This document shows positions 42,863-52,944 of a DNA stretch of 64,000 bases, in pieces; the stretch's first letter is position 1; every line of letters begins with the position of its first letter. This DNA comes from Acidobacteriota bacterium (GTDB lineage Bacteria; Acidobacteriota; Terriglobia; Bryobacterales; Bryobacteraceae). The DNA lies in assembly GCA_023436715.1 (NCBI GenBank), contig JAEZIJ010000208.1, forward strand, positions 1 through 64,000, in the 5' to 3' direction. The position numbers and the translations under genes were made by a program. Below the pieces are notes generated by a model, which was not told where the DNA came from, did no database searches, and saw only the letters and a list, made by a program, of their open reading frames with translations.

Positions 42863-44512
42863 ATGGCAACCCGAATCGTCTTCGCCGTAAGTGCGGTTCT
42901 TATCTGCCCGGCGGCGTCGCTGCCCGCCAGTCCGACCGTTGGGCCTGTCCGGTTTTCTTCCTCAGGCGACTCCGTGCGAATCACCATCGAGACCAGCGGC
43001 AAGGTGCAGTATCGCGCGGCGAGCCTGCGAGGCCCCGAGCGCATCTACTTCGATCTGCCGGGTGCGAAGTTGCGAGAGGGCGGCAAGACGGCTATTCCCG
43101 TCCGGACTGCCCTTGTGAAGCAGATCCGCATGGCGGCGCGGGATGAGGGTTTCACCAGGGTCGTGTTGGATCTGGAGCGCCCGGCCGACTACGCCGCGAC
43201 GGCAGAGCCTGACAGCCTGATCATCGACCTGCGACCCGCGGGCACGCCCCCACAGCCCGCGCCGATTCGAGTTCCACCCTCCGAGCAATCGCCGATGCCG
43301 CCCCCAGTCCGGCGCGAGCCGGTTGTGCTAAGCCGATCTTTCGCGGCGCAGCAGTCGCCCGTGAGAACTTCCGCGCCCGCTCCAGCCCCATCGATTCAGC
43401 AGGCAACACCCGCGCCGAAACCGGAATCCACTGGCGCGGGCGCTACTGTGGTCGAGCAAATCGTCGCCAAGATAAACAACGAAATCATCACGCTCGGCGA
43501 ACTTGAGAGGTCGCGGAAGCAGATCGAGGCGGAACTGAGCAGGCAGAAACTGCCGGCCTCTCAGCTCCAGGCGGCGATGCGGCAAGCCCAAGCCGACCTC
43601 CTCCGCGACCGGATCGACCAGGCCCTGCTGGTTCAGAAGGCGAAGGACCTGAACATCACCGTCGATCAGGACCTGAGCAAGTACATGGCGCAGTTGCAGC
43701 TCGAGAGCAAGATCACCGACCCCGACAAGTTCCAGCAGTACATCCGCGAGCAGAGCGGCATGTCCTTCGAGGATTTCAAACAACAGGCCAAGGACAGCAT
43801 GCTCACGAGGGACGTCGTGCGACGCGAGGTGGGCGGCCGCATCGTGATACCGAAGGCCGAGCTTCAGAAATACTACAACGAGCATAAAAACGAATTCGTC
43901 CGCGAAGAGGAAGTCGGTCTGCGCGAGATCCTGATTTCGACGGAAGGGAAGGATGCCGCCGGCATCGCCGCCGCCGAGAAGAAAGCCAAGGATCTGGTGG
44001 CCCGCGCGCGCAAGAACGAGAACTTCGGCAACCTGGCGCGCGACAACTCCGATGCCGAGTCGGCCCGCAGTTACGGCGAGCTGCCCCCGTTCAAGCGTGG
44101 CATGCTCAGGAAGGACCTTGAGGATCTCCTTTTCACGAAGGAGAAAGGGTACGTCACGGACGCGATCAAGCAGGCGAACGGTTTCCTGATTCTGAAGGTG
44201 GAGGATCACCCGCAGCAGGGCCTGCAGCCGTTCGAGGCGGTAGAGAACGAGGTTATGGAAAAGCTCTACCCACCCAGGATGCAACCCGCCGTGCGCACGT
44301 ATCTCACCAAGCTGCGTGAAGAGGCGTTCCTGGAGATTCGGGAGGGCTACACGGATTCGGGCGCCGCGCCCGGTAAAGATACCTCCTGGAAGGATCCTGC
44401 CAAGCTCGTCCCGGCAACGGTGACCAAAGAAGAGGTGGTCAGCCGCGTGCGGCACAAGCGCCTGCTCTGGCTCGTGCCCGTTCCCGGGACCAAGCCCAAA
44501 CCGAAGCCCTGA
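42863..44512 (+). CDS. AMIN domain-SurA-like PpiC peptidyl-prolyl isomerase fusion
   Basis: A 549-residue periplasmic protein. After a signal (RIVFAVSAVLICPAASLPA) lies an AMIN domain (about residues 25-110: VGPVRFSSSGDSVRITIETSGK), a Pro/Ala-rich linker (about 115-185), a SurA-like N-terminal helical domain (IVAKINNEIITLGELERSR) and a parvulin domain (about 330-430, EEEVGLREILISTEG, FGNLARDNSDAES). The C-terminal tail is basic. It should help fold outer-membrane proteins, with AMIN tethering it to the envelope. The start is uncertain; the ATG at 42830 is also in frame, but 42863 gives the better signal peptide. Confidence 0.83.
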   Translation: MATRIVFAVSAVLICPAASLPASPTVGPVRFSSSGDSVRITIETSGKVQYRAASLRGPERIYFDLPGAKLREGGKTAIPVRTALVKQIRMAARDEGFTRVVLDLERPADYAATAEPDSLIIDLRPAGTPPQPAPIRVPPSEQSPMPPPVRREPVVLSRSFAAQQSPVRTSAPAPAPSIQQATPAPKPESTGAGATVVEQIVAKINNEIITLGELERSRKQIEAELSRQKLPASQLQAAMRQAQADLLRDRIDQALLVQKAKDLNITVDQDLSKYMAQLQLESKITDPDKFQQYIREQSGMSFEDFKQQAKDSMLTRDVVRREVGGRIVIPKAELQKYYNEHKNEFVREEEVGLREILISTEGKDAAGIAAAEKKAKDLVARARKNENFGNLARDNSDAESARSYGELPPFKRGMLRKDLEDLLFTKEKGYVTDAIKQANGFLILKVEDHPQQGLQPFEAVENEVMEKLYPPRMQPAVRTYLTKLREEAFLEIREGYTDSGAAPGKDTSWKDPAKLVPATVTKEEVVSRVRHKRLLWLVPVPGTKPKPKP

Positions 44513-44542
44513 CCCTGCGTTTCGCGAGCCGTTTGACGTAAG

Positions 44543-45907
44543 ATGGTTCGCGTGAACCGGCGCAGCTTCATGAAACGGAGTGCTATCGGGGCCGCTCTAC
44601 CTCCCGCGCAGGCGAAGCCGGCCAGCCCAATCGACCGCATCGGCGTCGCCATTATCGGCTGCGGCGGCATGGGCAAGATGGACCTGACCGATTTCCAGCG
44701 CAACCCGGACGTGGACGTCGTCGCCGTCTGTGACGTTGACGAATCGCACATGGAGTCGGCCCGGACCCTGACCGGGGGCAAGGCGAAGGGTTACGGCGAC
44801 TACCGGCTCGTGCTCGAGCGCAAGGACGTGGACGCCGTGGTCGTTGCCACGCCCGACCACTGGCACGCGCTGATCGCAGTGGAAGCTTGCAACGCGGGCA
44901 AGGACGCCTACGTCGAGAAGCCCGTCTCCCACAGTATCCGCGAGGGTCGCCTCACGGTGGAAGCGGCCCGGCGAAACAACCGGATCGTGCAGGTGGGCAT
45001 CCAGCAGCGGTCCGGTTCGCATTTCGAGCGTGCGGTGAAGGCGGTCCAGGACGGGCGCATCGGCAAGGTCCATTTCGCACAGTGCTGGAATCATGCACAT
45101 GGGTCGGCGTTCGGCATGGGATTCCCGAAAGACGCCCCTCCACCGAACGACCTCGACTGGGACTTCTGGCTCGGCCCCGCGCCCAAGGTGCCTTACAACC
45201 CGGCACGGCGCAACTTCCGCGTCTGGTGGGACTACGCGGGCGGGGAGCTGACCAACTGGTGCGTGCATCTCATCGACGTCGTGCACTGGGCCCTGAAGGT
45301 TGATGCACCGCTGAGTGTCACCAGTTCCGGAGGTCTCTATCACACGAAGGACTGCCGCGAGTGCCCCGATACGCAGGAAGTCATCTGGGAATACCCGAAC
45401 GATTGCCTCGTGCGCTACTCGACGCTCCAGCACAACAGCTACGGTCCGAACGGCGACGCGGGCTGGAAGCCGTTCGGCAGCTACGGCATCATGATGCAGG
45501 GCACGCTCGGGACGATTTTTATCGACCGCTCCGGCTATCAGATCATGCCTCAGGCCAGGGCGCACGCCGAAAAGGTTTCACAGAGCTACCGCGAGGCCTT
45601 TGACGATCTCAGCGGTCTCGGCCTTTACTACAGGGCCGATGCCGCCGTCGAGCGCGGCACCACGTCGCTACAGCACATGCCGCACGTCCGCAATTTTCTG
45701 GACAGCATCAAGTCCCGCCAGTTGCCGGCCGGGGACATCGAAACCGGCCACCGCAGCACCTCGACGTGCCTGCTCGGCAACATCGCCTTCCGTACGGGCC
45801 AGAAGATTCTCTGGGACGCGAAGGCCGAGAAGATCACCAATAGCGCGGAAGCAGCCAGGATGGTGACGCGCCACTATCGCGCGCCGTGGCGGCTGCCCGG
45901 CTTGTAG
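44543..45907 (+). CDS. Gfo/Idh/MocA oxidoreductase, exported
   Basis: A 454-residue member with Tat-type leader (NRRSFMKRSAIG), Rossmann motif IIGCGGMGKMD, TPDHWHALIAVEAC and the EKP motif in AYVEKPVSH. The second domain has the WDYAGGELTNWCVHLIDVVHWAL strand that carries substrate-binding residues. A GTG at 44552 is an alternative start. The next gene, 17 bp away, is another oxidoreductase of the same superfamily, so the two may act in sequence. There is no DUF1080 partner here, unlike the two other clusters. Confidence 0.87.
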   Translation: MVRVNRRSFMKRSAIGAALPPAQAKPASPIDRIGVAIIGCGGMGKMDLTDFQRNPDVDVVAVCDVDESHMESARTLTGGKAKGYGDYRLVLERKDVDAVVVATPDHWHALIAVEACNAGKDAYVEKPVSHSIREGRLTVEAARRNNRIVQVGIQQRSGSHFERAVKAVQDGRIGKVHFAQCWNHAHGSAFGMGFPKDAPPPNDLDWDFWLGPAPKVPYNPARRNFRVWWDYAGGELTNWCVHLIDVVHWALKVDAPLSVTSSGGLYHTKDCRECPDTQEVIWEYPNDCLVRYSTLQHNSYGPNGDAGWKPFGSYGIMMQGTLGTIFIDRSGYQIMPQARAHAEKVSQSYREAFDDLSGLGLYYRADAAVERGTTSLQHMPHVRNFLDSIKSRQLPAGDIETGHRSTSTCLLGNIAFRTGQKILWDAKAEKITNSAEAARMVTRHYRAPWRLPGL

Positions 45908-45924
45908 GATTACCAGGAGGATAA

Positions 45925-47055
45925 ATGAGTACGATCAACAGGCGTGATGCGATGGCGGGAGCCGCCGGCATGCTGCTCGTGAAGCCGGCGACCGCGTTCG
46001 GCTCGCAGGCGAATTCAGCCGTTTCGCTCGGCATCATCGGAACGGGCAACCGCGGCCGCTTCATGGGGACCACATTCGTGAAGGACCCGCGAACCAGGCT
46101 CGCCGCCATCTGCGACATCTTCCCGGATCGCATCGATCTCGGCAAGACACAGATTCCCGGCGCGGACGCGGCGCGCGTGTACAAGAACCATGAGGAACTG
46201 CTCGCCGCCGCCGACATCGACGCCGTCTTGATCGCCTCGCCTGTGTTCCTGCATCCCGAACACTTCGAGCACGCGGTCAACTCGCGCAAGCACATCTACT
46301 GTGAAAAGCCCGCAGGCGCGAGCGTCGCGGGGGTCAAGCGGCTGATGCGCGCCGCCGAGCGCGCAGACAAGTCCAAGCACATCCAGTTCGGTTTTCAGCA
46401 ACGGTTCAGCCCCGAATACCTCGCCGCCGAAAAGCTCATCAATGAGGGCGCCATCGGCAGCCTATCGATGATGCAGAGCCATTGGGTGGTCGGCGGTGCG
46501 CGGGCCGGGTACCGGCCGAACTATCCGCCCGAAGTAGAGAAACTGCGTGCCTGGTATTCCTGGAACGAAACCTCGGGCGGTTTCATCGTCGAGCAGGATT
46601 GCCACGGTGTGGACGTGCTGAACTGGTATTCCAAGGCGCACCCGCTCTCCGCGACCGGCGCCGGCGGCCGCAAGGTCCGCGATTATGGGGATAATCTCGA
46701 CCACCTGAACGTCACCTACGTCTATCCGAACGGCCTGCGCGGATTCCTTACCGCCTGCCAGCTCGCCAACGGCTATGGCGAGGTGAATGAGCAGTTCTTC
46801 GGAACCAAGTACACGATTGAGGTCACGCGCAGCTACTATCGATTGCATCGCGGCGGCAGGGACTTCACCGAGGTGCGGTCCAAGCGCGAGATCACTATCG
46901 ATGCGGTGGAGCACTTCCTCGGCTGCATCCTCGACCGCAAGCCTGAAAACATGGCGACGATCGCCGCCGAGAGCACGCTGACATCGCTGCTCGGGCGCAT
47001 GGCCATCGAGACCGGCCGCGAGGTCACCTGGGAGGAGTTGATGCGGTCCGCCTGA
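45925..47055 (+). CDS. Gfo/Idh/MocA oxidoreductase, exported
   Basis: A 376-residue member with leader STINRRDAMAGAAGMLLV, Rossmann motif GIIGTGNRGRF, and EKP in IYCEKPAGAS. The substrate domain shows GGFIVEQDCHGVDVLNWY. It starts at the ATG 45925 with CCAGGAGG in front. It is only distantly similar to its neighbour at 44543-45907 and does not look like a recent duplication. Role probably in oxidation of a sugar in the periplasm. Confidence 0.87.
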   Translation: MSTINRRDAMAGAAGMLLVKPATAFGSQANSAVSLGIIGTGNRGRFMGTTFVKDPRTRLAAICDIFPDRIDLGKTQIPGADAARVYKNHEELLAAADIDAVLIASPVFLHPEHFEHAVNSRKHIYCEKPAGASVAGVKRLMRAAERADKSKHIQFGFQQRFSPEYLAAEKLINEGAIGSLSMMQSHWVVGGARAGYRPNYPPEVEKLRAWYSWNETSGGFIVEQDCHGVDVLNWYSKAHPLSATGAGGRKVRDYGDNLDHLNVTYVYPNGLRGFLTACQLANGYGEVNEQFFGTKYTIEVTRSYYRLHRGGRDFTEVRSKREITIDAVEHFLGCILDRKPENMATIAAESTLTSLLGRMAIETGREVTWEELMRSA

Positions 47056-47074
47056 GGCGGGCCGTTTCGGGGTA

Positions 47075-49090
47075 ATGCTTCTTTACGCCTGTGCTGTATT
47101 CCTTTCGGCGTTTCTGCTTTTTCAGATCCAGCCGTTGATTGCAAAGATTATCCTGCCGTGGTTCGGAGGCACTTCGAGCGTCTGGAACACGTGCATGCTG
47201 TTTTTCCAGGCGGCGCTGCTGCTCGGGTATCTGTACGCGCACTGGCTTCATGAACGGTTGAGCGCGCGCAAACAGGCGGCTGTGCATGCGGCGGTGCTGC
47301 TGGCAAGTCTGGCGGTCCTGCCGGTCGCGCCCGGCGCAGCTTGGAAGAGCCCGTCTGTAGCGAACCCGGAGTGGCACATCCTTCTTCTCCTGGCTGCGAC
47401 GGTAGGGTTGCCCTACTTCCTTCTGTCCACTACGAGCCCGCTGCTTCAGGCGTGGTACGCGCGGACGCACGCCGGCGCGGTCCCTTACCGTTTATTCGCG
47501 CTGTCGAACTTTGCTTCGCTTCTGGCCCTGCTGAGCTATCCGTTGCTGGTGGAGCCGAATCTCAGCACGCGCACGCAGGCGTGGGTGTGGTCCGGAGCGT
47601 ACGCCGGATTTGTCATCGTGGTGTCCGTTATCGCCTGGCAGACCAGAACCGGCGGGCCGGCAAAAAGCGGCCCGGACGCTCCCCCTGTGGCGTCGCCCGG
47701 ATGGCGGATTCGTACCCTCTGGGTAGCGCTTCCCGCTACGGCTTCCGTTCTGTTGCTCGCCATCACGACGTACCTCACCCAGGACGTTGCCGCGATCCCG
47801 TTCCTCTGGATTCTGCCGCTCAGCGCTTATCTCCTGACTTTCATCATCTGTTTTGAAACTCCGCGGCTCTACTTCCGGCCGGTTTACCTGCCGCTGGTGG
47901 CAGGCGCCCTGGGCATCATGGGCTACATGCTTTGGTATGGCCGCAGCGAGTTCAAAGCGATCACAAGCGTAGCGCTTGCGACGGGCGCGCTGTTTGTCAT
48001 GTGCATGGTGTGCCACGGCGAGCTGGTGCGCTTGAAGCCGAACCCCCGGTATCTCACGGCCTTCTACCTGATGCTTTCGCTCGGAGGCGCGCTCGGCGGA
48101 GTGTTTGTAGGGCTCGTGGCGCCCAGCCTGTTCAACGCATACTACGAGCTGCCGATCGGGCTCGCGCTTTGCGCCGCTCTGATCGCGGCGGTACTGGCGG
48201 CTGAACTGCGGCGATGGGCCTGGCGCGCGGCGCTCGCGGCGGCAGTCATAAGTTACGCTGTCGTGCTCGGCGTCGCTATACACGATTCCGTCAAGGGCAA
48301 TCGTGTTCTGGTGCGCAATTTTTACGGCCAGCTTCGCGTGAGCGAGGCAGACGATGACGACGGCATGGGCATGCGCCGGAAACTGATGCACGGCGCGATC
48401 ATCCACGGCGCGCAGTTCCAGGACGCGGCCTATCGCAACAAACCGAATACCTATTACTGTCAAGCAACGGGACTCGGGCGCGCGCTGATGGAAGGCAAGG
48501 ACGGCGTGCCGCGCCGCATCGGCGTTATCGGACTGGGCACGGGCACTATTGCGGCGTACGGACGCGCGGGAGACACAATCCGCATCTACGAGATCAACCC
48601 GATAGTCGTGCAGCTTGCGCGAACGGAGTTTACCTATCTCCGCGATAGCAAGGCGCAGGTTCAGGTCGTCATGGGTGACGGCCGCCTGTCGCTCGAACGC
48701 GAACCGGACCAGCGTTTCGACGTGCTTGTCATGGATGCCTTTTCGGGCGATTCCGTTCCCGTCCATCTGCTGACCCAGGAGGCTTTCCGTACCTACCTGC
48801 GGCACCTTGCTCCCGGAGGCGTTCTCGCCGTGAATATCTCGAACACCTATCTGGAACTGAGTCCGGTGATCGAGCGTGCGGCGAGCCATCTCGGAAGAGC
48901 GGCTCTCAAGGCGGAGTTCGAAGAGGCAGACGACGATTATGTCTGCTATTCGGCCTCCTGGGTGCTAGTGGTGGACCGCGGCGCACACGAAGCATTGCGC
49001 GCGGCGCTCCGCGCGGAAGTGCTGAAGCCAAAACCCGGCTTCCGCCTTTGGACGGACGACTACTCCAGCCTGCACAGCATAATCAAGTAG
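47075..49090 (+). CDS. Membrane protein fused to a spermidine-synthase-like domain
   Basis: A 671-residue protein. About 10-11 hydrophobic segments cover residues 1-405 (start LLYACAVFLSAFLLFQIQPLIAKIILPWFGG, a conserved opening of this family). A Rossmann methyltransferase-like aminopropyltransferase domain follows (about 460-665), with GVIGLGTGTIAAYG, YEINPIVVQLARTEF and DVLVMDAFSGDSVPVHLLT. Such fused proteins are widespread in bacteria and their reaction is not settled; polyamine synthesis is unproven. It lies 19 bp after the oxidoreductase gene, so it may share the transcript. Confidence 0.83.
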   Translation: MLLYACAVFLSAFLLFQIQPLIAKIILPWFGGTSSVWNTCMLFFQAALLLGYLYAHWLHERLSARKQAAVHAAVLLASLAVLPVAPGAAWKSPSVANPEWHILLLLAATVGLPYFLLSTTSPLLQAWYARTHAGAVPYRLFALSNFASLLALLSYPLLVEPNLSTRTQAWVWSGAYAGFVIVVSVIAWQTRTGGPAKSGPDAPPVASPGWRIRTLWVALPATASVLLLAITTYLTQDVAAIPFLWILPLSAYLLTFIICFETPRLYFRPVYLPLVAGALGIMGYMLWYGRSEFKAITSVALATGALFVMCMVCHGELVRLKPNPRYLTAFYLMLSLGGALGGVFVGLVAPSLFNAYYELPIGLALCAALIAAVLAAELRRWAWRAALAAAVISYAVVLGVAIHDSVKGNRVLVRNFYGQLRVSEADDDDGMGMRRKLMHGAIIHGAQFQDAAYRNKPNTYYCQATGLGRALMEGKDGVPRRIGVIGLGTGTIAAYGRAGDTIRIYEINPIVVQLARTEFTYLRDSKAQVQVVMGDGRLSLEREPDQRFDVLVMDAFSGDSVPVHLLTQEAFRTYLRHLAPGGVLAVNISNTYLELSPVIERAASHLGRAALKAEFEEADDDYVCYSASWVLVVDRGAHEALRAALRAEVLKPKPGFRLWTDDYSSLHSIIK

Positions 49091-49105
49091 GGCGGGCGCC
49101 TCGGC

Positions 49106-49513
49106 CTACTCCAGCGGCGCAGTCATCAGCGCAACCCGCATCATGCCCGCTCCCCGGGCCATATCGATGACCTGGGCGACCTGCCGGAACTCCAGATTAC
49201 TCTCGCCGCGCACGAAAATCACACTGTCGCCGCGGAGTTTGAAAAGCTGCGCCAGTCGCGCCGGGAGTGCCGCCAGTTCGATGGCGTCCTGGTTCAACTG
49301 CACGATGCCGTCGCTGCGCACGGTCAGCACGAGGTCACTCGGCCGTTCCGGGGTGTCGTCGCGTGCGGGTTGAGGCACGAGCGCGTCTAACCCGGCCGGC
49401 GCAAGCGGGCAGGCAAGCATAAAGATCACGAGCAGTACCAGCAAGACGTCGATCATCGGCGTGATGTTGATGTCCGCTTTCATTCCGTCGGTTCCGCTCA
49501 TCGTCATTGCCAT
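49106..49513 (-). CDS. ExbD/TolR-type biopolymer transport protein (orphan)
   Basis: A 135-residue protein with a short cytoplasmic N-terminus, one TM segment with the functional Asp in DINITPMIDVLLVLLVIFM, and a periplasmic domain (VRGESNLEFRQVAQVIDMARGAG). ExbD works with ExbB and TonB to energise outer-membrane receptors. No exbB or tonB is nearby. Start chosen at the ATG at 49513 because AGGAGGAC lies 6 bases upstream. It is convergent with the previous gene. Confidence 0.87.
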   Translation of the reverse strand: MAMTMSGTDGMKADINITPMIDVLLVLLVIFMLACPLAPAGLDALVPQPARDDTPERPSDLVLTVRSDGIVQLNQDAIELAALPARLAQLFKLRGDSVIFVRGESNLEFRQVAQVIDMARGAGMMRVALMTAPLE

Positions 49514-49631
49514 CGTCCCGTCCTCCTGGCGCATTGGAACCCGAGCGCGGTCCGGAAGTTCCCGCGCCCAGGGTGGCTGTCGCTTTCGAGTGAACTCACG
49601 GCAGATCCCGGCAACGGCACGCGATTGTCCT

Positions 49632-49709
49632 GGTTAGCTCCCACCTGGGGGTAGAATAAGAGTAGTCGGGTCGAGAGGGGCTTACAGAGAAAACTCGGCA
49701 GAGCTAACC
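49632..49709. promoter_or_regulatory. Long-range inverted repeat upstream of the kinase gene
   Basis: GGTTAGCTC (49632-49640) and GAGCTAACC (49701-49709) form a perfect 9-bp inverted repeat separated by 60 bp. Between them lies a C/G-rich block (CTCCCACCTGGGGGTAGAAT, 49638-49657) whose ending TAGAAT (49652-49657) resembles a -10. This could be a regulatory element for the signalling operon or a folded leader. Function uncertain. Confidence 0.35.
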
Positions 49710-49785
49710 GTTCTTACAACACTCCTACTCAACAGACGGGCCAACTCGGCTTTTGAGACCGTAAGTCGTGCTGGAGGGACGGCCT

Positions 49786-52495
49786 ATGGTGCCGAGGGAA
49801 TCGATAGTCGAGCCTGATTCGAACAGGCAACGTGACAACGTTCTCGATCGCTTCAACGATGCTGTTCTGGCTTTCGACAGGGACTGGCACTTTACCTATG
49901 TCAACCGGCAAGCCGCCGAGTTGCTCGGACGTAGCGCCGAAGATCTTGTTGGAAGAGATGCCAGGACGGAATATGCGGAAGCGGGGCAGCAGTTCAGACG
50001 GATTCTCGAGGTTGCCATGGCCGCGCAGGCGCCGATCCGCACGGAGACCTATTGGGAACCCTCGAATCGCTGGTTCGAGAACCGTATCTATCCCTCCCCG
50101 GACGGGGTCTCAATCGTTGCCTGCGACATTACTGAGCACAAGCAGGCCGAGCAGGCTTTGCGGGAAACCGCGGACCTGCTGAAGGACCAGAATAGGGTTC
50201 TTTCGCTTCGGCGCGGCGCCGAGCCTTCCCGACGAATACAACTGCGCCATTGACGGCGAGCCGATTGGCCCGTGCGCCGGCTCTTGCGGCACAGCAGCCT
50301 TCCGCGGCGAGCCGGTTGTTGTCGAGGATATTGCGACCGATCCGCTATGGAATGGATACCGTGACTTCGCACTCAAGCACGGCTTGCGCGCCTGTTGGTC
50401 CACGCCTATCTTCGATCCGCAACGCCGCGTGCTCGGCACCTTCGCCTGCTACTTCCGAACCGCGACCCGTCCTGCCGAGCGGCATTGGAAGCTGATCGAG
50501 ATCGCTACTTACACAGCGGCGATTGCAATCTTCAAGCACCGGGAAGCGGAGGCGCTGCGCGCAAGCGAAGAGCGGCTGCGTCTTGCCGTCGCAAGGGGGA
50601 AAGCCGGTATCTGGGAATGGGACGTCAGCTCCGGCCGCCTCGTCTGGAGCGACCAGCTAAAAGCGATATTCGGTTGGCCGCCGGATGCCGATCCGACGCC
50701 GGAGATGGCTAAGGCCGCCATTCATCCGGAGGATCGCTCCCGTGTCGAATCCGCACTCCAGGGTTTGCGTGCTCCGCCCGCGGAGTACGACGTCGAATAC
50801 CGCATCTTTTGGCCCGATGGCTCGCTGCACTGGATTGCTGGCAAAGGGCGGGCGGAACGCGATGCAACGGGCAAACCCGTCCGGGCAATGGGTGTGACGC
50901 TGGACATCACCGAGAGGAAGCGCGCCGCGGAAGAAATCGAAAGGCGGGAGGTCCAGCTCGCCGAAGCGCAGGGGATCGCACACCTCGGCAGCTATGAGTG
51001 GAATATCCGCGAAGACAAAGTCTACCGCTCAGAGGAACTCTGCCGGATTTTCGGAGTGCGTCCCGAGCAGTTCGCGCCAACCTTTGAAGGTTACCTCGAA
51101 CGGGTCCATCCCGAAGACCGGAACAACACCCGGGAAACCATCGAGCGGGCATTTCGCGAGCGCAAGAGCTTTGATTTTGAGGAACGCATCGTCCGTCCCG
51201 ATGGGGCAATCCGGTTGCTCCGCAGCCAGGGAAGATGGATTTTTGACGGCGAACATGCGCCTGTGAAGCTGGTCGGAATCTGCCAGGACATCACCGAACG
51301 CAAGCAGGCCGAGCTTCAGCTTAGGCAAAGCGAGGAACGTTTCCAGGTCGCCGCGCTCGCCACAAACGACATGATCTGGGACTGGGACCTGGCAACCGAT
51401 GCCTTCCGGTGGAATCAGGGCGCCACCACGTTGTTCAAGTACCCCGCCGAGGAAGTACGCGCCGATCTGGGTTGGTGGTCTGAGCATATCCACCCGGCGG
51501 ATCGGGAGCGGGTAGTGTCCGGGATTCGCGCCGCGGCGCATCGTGGGGGGCCGTTCTGGTCGGATGAGTACCGTTTTCAACGCGGAGACGGCTCGTACGC
51601 CGACATCCTCGACCGCGGCTATGTCGTTCATGACACCACGGGAAGGCCGGTGCGGATGATCGGAGCCATGGTCGATATCACGGAGCGCAAGCGGGCGATG
51701 GAGAACCTGGAGCAGGGTGTGGCGATGCGCACCGCCGAACTGCAAAACGAAATCGGCCAACGCAAGCGCGCGGAGGAATTGCTGCGCGCCAGAAACGAAG
51801 AGTTGAAGGGCTTTGCCTACACGGTGTCTCATGACCTGAAGGCTCCGCTGCGGGGCATTGCCGGATATGCCCAGGAACTGGAGCGCCGGCACCGCGCTGG
51901 TCTCGGCGATCGCGCGCTCTTCTGCCTCACGCAGATCCTGACGGCCACTAAGAATCTCGATCACCTCATTGAAGATCTGTTGCACTATTCCCGCCTCGAC
52001 GCGGAGAACCCTACGGACACTGAGGTCAACCTGGCGGCAATGCTTGAGGACATCCTCGCGGAGCGGAAACTGGTGATCGTGGAGCAGGGGGCGGAGGTGG
52101 CTGTAGTCCTCTCCTCGACGACCGTCCGCACCTGGGAACGCGGCCTGCAGCAGGTTCTGACCAATCTGATCGACAATGCCCTGAAGTACAGCCGGAACGC
52201 TAAGCCGCCCCGCATCCTTATAGCGGGCCAACAAAATTCAAATGCGTTCAGCATCAGGGTTTCCGATAACGGAATCGGCTTCGACATGAAGTACTACGAC
52301 CGGATCTTCGGACTCTTCAACCGCCTGGTCCGGCAAGACGAGTTCGAAGGCACCGGGGCTGGACTGGCCATCGTCAGGAAACTGGTGGACAAACTCGGCG
52401 GGCAGATCCGGGCCGAATCGAAACCCGGCTCGGGAGCGACGTTCTTTGTCGAATTGCCAAGTCGCCGGCCGGCAAGCGAGGGGGAAACGGCATGA
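49786..52495 (+). pseudogene. PAS/GAF sensor histidine kinase with a GAF-domain deletion and frameshift
   Basis: The first frame (from ATG 49786, GGAGG seven bases upstream) encodes a PAS domain (DRFNDAVLAFDRDWHFTYVN). It breaks near 50192-50220 and ends in a stop at 50251. The other frame resumes with GAAPSLPDEYNCAIDG and the rest of a GAF domain, then three PAS/PAC units (about 50550-51700). HisKA follows (GFAYTVSHDLKAPLRGI, phospho-accepting His) and HATPase (NLIDNALKYS, GTGAGLAIVRKLVDKLGG). About 40 residues of the GAF domain's start appear lost. Either a damaged gene or an assembly fault. A second in-frame ATG at 50384 could still give a 703-residue kinase. The kinase part is bacteriophytochrome-like and pairs with the next regulator. 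Confidence 0.75.
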
Positions 52496-52944
52496 ACGCA
52501 CGGGTGCGCCCGATTTTGCTGGTGGAAGACAACCCCATGGACGTGGATCTTACGTGCGAGGCGCTGAAGGAACTTAGTGTCATCAACCCGATCGTGGTTT
52601 GTAGAGACGGTGAGGAAGCGCTGCGCTATATGGAGCAGCACGAATTGCCCACCGACTCGAAGATCCCCATTCTGGTGCTGCTGGACCTGCGGTTGCCCAA
52701 GGTCGATGGCATCGACGTGTTGCGGTGTGCCCGTGGCCATGCGATATGGAAGCAAGTCCCGGTCGTTGTGCTGACAACCTCGCGAGAAAACAAGGACATA
52801 GAGGCGGCCTACGAGCTGGGAGTCAACTCCTACATTGTCAAACCCGTGGATTCCCTAGCGTTCGCCGAACTGATGAAGACAATCAAAACCTACTGGCTGC
52901 TTACCAATGAGCAGCCGTTCGGAGCAATGACCGGGGATTTATGA
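52492..52944 (+). CDS. Rcp1-type single-domain response regulator
   Basis: A 150-residue receiver. Acidic pair in LLVEDNPMD, phospho-acceptor Asp65 in LLDLRLPKVDG, Thr/Ser in VLTTSREN and Lys117 in YIVKPVD. The form with VDLTCEALKEL and YWLLTNEQP matches the small regulators paired with phytochrome-like kinases. It overlaps both neighbours (ATGA at each end), so it is translated with the kinases. It has no output domain, so it must pass the phosphate on or bind a partner. Confidence 0.9.
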   Translation: MNARVRPILLVEDNPMDVDLTCEALKELSVINPIVVCRDGEEALRYMEQHELPTDSKIPILVLLDLRLPKVDGIDVLRCARGHAIWKQVPVVVLTTSRENKDIEAAYELGVNSYIVKPVDSLAFAELMKTIKTYWLLTNEQPFGAMTGDL

